Below, in pieces: positions 61,713 through 64,000 of a stretch of DNA of 64,000 nt. The stretch spans positions 18,624 to 82,623 of the forward strand of contig JAGTRT010000015.1 of the NCBI GenBank assembly GCA_018261895.1, written 5' to 3'. Each line of letters starts with the position of its first letter. Position 1 is the stretch's first letter. Origin of the DNA: Pseudomonadota bacterium. Its GTDB lineage: Bacteria; Pseudomonadota; Gammaproteobacteria; Burkholderiales; Rhodocyclaceae. The notes under the pieces were generated by a model that was given only the letters and a program-made list of their open reading frames with translations, was not told the DNA's origin and searched no databases. The translations under genes were made by a program, and so were the position numbers.

Positions 61713-63138
61713 GGGCCGGTGCCTTCTCGCCGACGCGCCGCTGGGCGACCCAGACGAGCAGGGCGTCGATGGCTGCGCTGCCGGCCTGCGCGCGCGGGTG
61801 GTTGATCAGGAAGGTCACGGCGTAACGGCGGCCCTGGGCATCAAGCGCAAAGCCGGACGCCGCCTTGACGCCGTCGAGCGTGCCGGTCTTGATGTGGGCG
61901 CGGCCGGTTGCATCGGAGCCGTTGAGGCGCTTCTTCATCGTGCCGTCGATGCCGACGATGGGCATGCTCGACACGAATTCCGGCATGACCGGGCTCTTCC
62001 AGGCATCGAGGAGCAGGCGGTTGAGGCTGTCGGCACTGATGCGCTCGATGCGCGACAGGCCGGAACCGTTGTCGATCACCAGCTCGGCAAAGCGCAGGTT
62101 GCGCCCGGCCAGCCAGTCGCTGACGCGCTGGCGGGCGCGTTCGGCGGTGGCCGGCGCGGCGTCGTTGCCCAGCGTCAGGAACACCTGGCGGGCCATCACG
62201 TTGTTGCTGAACTTGTTGATGTCGCGCACGGCGTCGGCCAGCGGGGGCGATTCATGCTGGGTCAGCAGTCGGGCGCCGACCGGCACGGGGCCGCCCCGCA
62301 CCTGCCCGCTCAGGTTGCCGCCGAGTTCCTTCCATATGGCGCGGATCAGGCCGTCGGCCTGGGCATCGGCCGCCAGCGGCGACAGGCTCAGTGTCTTCTC
62401 GCCGCACAGGGCGGCGAAGGTGCCGGTGAATTCGAGGCGCTGGCCATTGCCCTCGGGAATCAGGCGGACATTGATCAGATCCTTCCAGTTGCTGCCGCAG
62501 CCGCCTTCGCCGGCGCGCAACTGGTTGTCGATGCGCAGCCCTTCGCTCGGCGTTTCGAGCAGCACGCGCGGTTTGCCGTTGTCCGGCAGCAGCGTGAAAC
62601 GCAGGGCGCGGAAGTTGAGCAGCAGGCCGTCCGGCCCGACGTTGTAGGGACGCATCGGCTTGTCGTCGAAGGCGCCGGGGTCGATGGCCGGGACGTTGAA
62701 GACGCCGCGGTCGAGCACGATGTCGCCGCCGATCTGACGCACGCCCCGCGCCTGAACCTGGCGGAGCAGGGCGGTCAGGTGCTCGATGGCGAAGCGCGGG
62801 TCGCCGCTGCCGCGCAGGTAGAGATTGCCGCCCAGATTCCCGTTGACCGCAGCATTTTCGGTCCACGCCGTCGTCTTCCAGGTGTAGGCCGGGCCGAGCA
62901 GGTCGAGCGCGGCGTAGGTCGTCACCAGCTTCATGACCGAGGCCGGATTCATCGCCCGGGTGGCGTTGTGCGCGACGAGCGGCGTCGCCGTATCGACCGG
63001 CTGAACGACGACAGCCACGCTGGCCGCCGGAATCTGCGCCGCCTTGAGGGCCTGAAGCACGGCGGGAGGCAAGCCGTCGGCGAGGGCGGGCAGACAGAGC
63101 GCGAGGCCGGCAAGGGCGGCGAGAAGGTGGGCAATCAT
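61699..63138 (-). CDS. dacB: D-alanyl-D-alanine carboxypeptidase/endopeptidase (PBP4)
   Basis: 479 residues, signal peptide 1-20. The S13 motifs are ASVMKLVTTYAAL (SxxK), SNNVMARQ (SxN) and HIKTGTLDGVKAASGFAL (KTG). It trims peptidoglycan cross-links in the periplasm. Its carboxyl end overlaps the ferredoxin-like gene. Confidence 0.93.
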   Translation of the reverse strand: MIAHLLAALAGLALCLPALADGLPPAVLQALKAAQIPAASVAVVVQPVDTATPLVAHNATRAMNPASVMKLVTTYAALDLLGPAYTWKTTAWTENAAVNGNLGGNLYLRGSGDPRFAIEHLTALLRQVQARGVRQIGGDIVLDRGVFNVPAIDPGAFDDKPMRPYNVGPDGLLLNFRALRFTLLPDNGKPRVLLETPSEGLRIDNQLRAGEGGCGSNWKDLINVRLIPEGNGQRLEFTGTFAALCGEKTLSLSPLAADAQADGLIRAIWKELGGNLSGQVRGGPVPVGARLLTQHESPPLADAVRDINKFSNNVMARQVFLTLGNDAAPATAERARQRVSDWLAGRNLRFAELVIDNGSGLSRIERISADSLNRLLLDAWKSPVMPEFVSSMPIVGIDGTMKKRLNGSDATGRAHIKTGTLDGVKAASGFALDAQGRRYAVTFLINHPRAQAGSAAIDALLVWVAQRRVGEKAPALENE

Positions 63139-63277
63139 CGAATGGGCACAAACAAAGTGGGGGCGTCGTATTTTAGCGGGCCGCCGGCCGAGTGCTTGAC
63201 TATCGCGGGTTTTGTCATGAATTCAATGGGTTAAATGTCGCTCGACAGGTGTTTGTTCAATTGTCTGCATTCAGGCC

Positions 63278-63307
63278 CTTGAAATCCGACCACCCCACCC
63301 CTATTAT
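63278..63307 (+). promoter_or_regulatory. groESL promoter
   Basis: TTGAAA (63279-63284) and TATTAT (63302-63307) are 17 bp apart, a good sigma-70 promoter. CTTGAAA followed by CCCCTATTA also resembles a sigma-32 promoter, so heat-shock control may be double. Confidence 0.75.
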
Positions 63308-63333
63308 TAGCACTCACCGAGGACGAGTGCTAA
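63307..63333 (+). promoter_or_regulatory. CIRCE operator (HrcA site)
   Basis: TTAGCACTC-N9-GAGTGCTAA, a perfect CIRCE element, right after the -10 of the groES promoter. HrcA binds it and represses groESL until heat stress. hrcA itself is not in the window. Confidence 0.97.
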
Positions 63334-63421
63334 CAAAACCAGCCCGCTTCGGTCCCGATTCCGCGCCTGGCGCGGACGGCCATTTTCCGTGTGTTGCAAC
63401 TCATTTTCAGGAGTCTGATTT

Positions 63422-63712
63422 ATGAATATCCGTCCTTTGCACGACCGTGTGATCGTCAAGCGCGTTGAAGCCGAGCGCACCACTGCTTCCGGCATCGTCA
63501 TTCCCGATTCCGCTGGCGAAAAGCCGGATCAGGGCGAAGTCCTGGCCGTCGGCCCGGGCAAGCGTGACGACAACGGCAAGCAGATCGCCCTGGACGTCAA
63601 GGTGGGCGATCGCGTCCTGTTCGGCAAGTATGCCGGCCAGTCCGTCAAGGTTGATGGTCAGGAAGTCCTGGTCATGCGTGAAGAAGACATCATGGGTGTC
63701 CTGCAGAAGTAA
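63422..63712 (+). CDS. groES: Co-chaperonin GroES
   Basis: 96 residues, heptameric lid of GroEL. The start [20 protein letters not shown] and the mobile loop [20 protein letters not shown] are typical. TTTCAGGAGTC precedes the start. It sits under CIRCE control, 45 bp before groEL. Confidence 0.99.
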   Translation: MNIRPLHDRVIVKRVEAERTTASGIVIPDSAGEKPDQGEVLAVGPGKRDDNGKQIALDVKVGDRVLFGKYAGQSVKVDGQEVLVMREEDIMGVLQK

Positions 63713-63757
63713 TCGCTGCGGCTGACGTTCAATACTGATCAAATCAAGGAGTTATAA

Positions 63758-64000
<243 letters not shown>

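Overview
The window looks like a chromosomal segment of a GC-rich betaproteobacterium, most likely Rhodocyclales (a Dechloromonas/Azonexus-like lineage). The clues are the uninterrupted spc-alpha ribosomal operon with infA and rpmJ between secY and rpsM, a PEP-CTERM exosortase substrate behind a sigma-54-type promoter, a CIRCE-controlled groESL operon, bacteriohemerythrins, many c-di-GMP proteins, and betaproteobacterial families such as DUF2802. The lineage is inferred from gene content; no 16S rRNA gene is present. There are no tRNA or rRNA genes, CRISPR arrays, transposases or phage genes. Layout: 1-8.5 kb is the end of the S10/spc block and the alpha operon (rplN to rplQ), closed by a strong terminator. 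rpsD in it is disrupted by an internal deletion with a frame change. 8.5-12.8 kb is a leftward three-gene signalling operon (CHASE-type histidine kinase, REC-ATPase, REC-PAS-phosphatase), then an Atm1-type ABC exporter. 14.8-20.2 kb holds a thioesterase, a FadL-like porin, a SPOR protein, a small AT-richer patch with two lipoproteins, a TPR protein and ridA. 20.2-26.8 kb holds recG, then a LysR regulator divergent from an MFS-acuI-tautomerase-old yellow enzyme cluster. 26.9-28.0 kb has an orphan 33-residue membrane protein and a hydrolase. 28.1-35.5 kb is a sensory block: a hemerythrin-LuxR regulator, a 1464-residue CheB-CheR-PAS-GGDEF-EAL protein, and a membrane GGDEF protein ending in a hemerythrin. 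35.7-44.8 kb is a long rightward run of ten closely packed or overlapping genes led by an ArsR-type regulator. It encodes Aas, a Tat-exported amidohydrolase, an LplT-PlsC fusion, three similar tiny two-helix membrane proteins, an Lgt-like protein lacking a key histidine, and a radical SAM enzyme with the cysteine layout of the tetraether-lipid-synthase (Tes/MJ0619) family. I read this as a candidate membrane-lipid remodelling system and consider it the most promising undescribed system here. 44.8-50.8 kb has a very large bifunctional penicillin-binding protein, small zinc-ribbon/membrane genes and the PEP-CTERM protein. 50.9-56.1 kb holds hypotheticals and a FIST-GGDEF-histidine kinase operon. 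56.2-60.5 kb is a six-gene overlapping operon (ubiA, two C-terminal-heme cytochromes, ubiD, a GNAT protein, a membrane protein). 60.5-63.1 kb holds a CopD-like protein, a ferredoxin-like protein and dacB, and the window ends in groES and partial groEL. Laid over the whole segment from 12.5 kb on is a dispersed repeat of about 40 bp. I find ten copies, with the near-invariant core TTTCCGGTTGACCG, on both strands. Some lie between genes, and several lie inside coding regions in frame: in recG, a histidine kinase, a penicillin-binding protein, a ferredoxin-like protein, and as the signal peptide of a cytochrome. It behaves like a palindromic element able to invade genes and is the second main discovery candidate.
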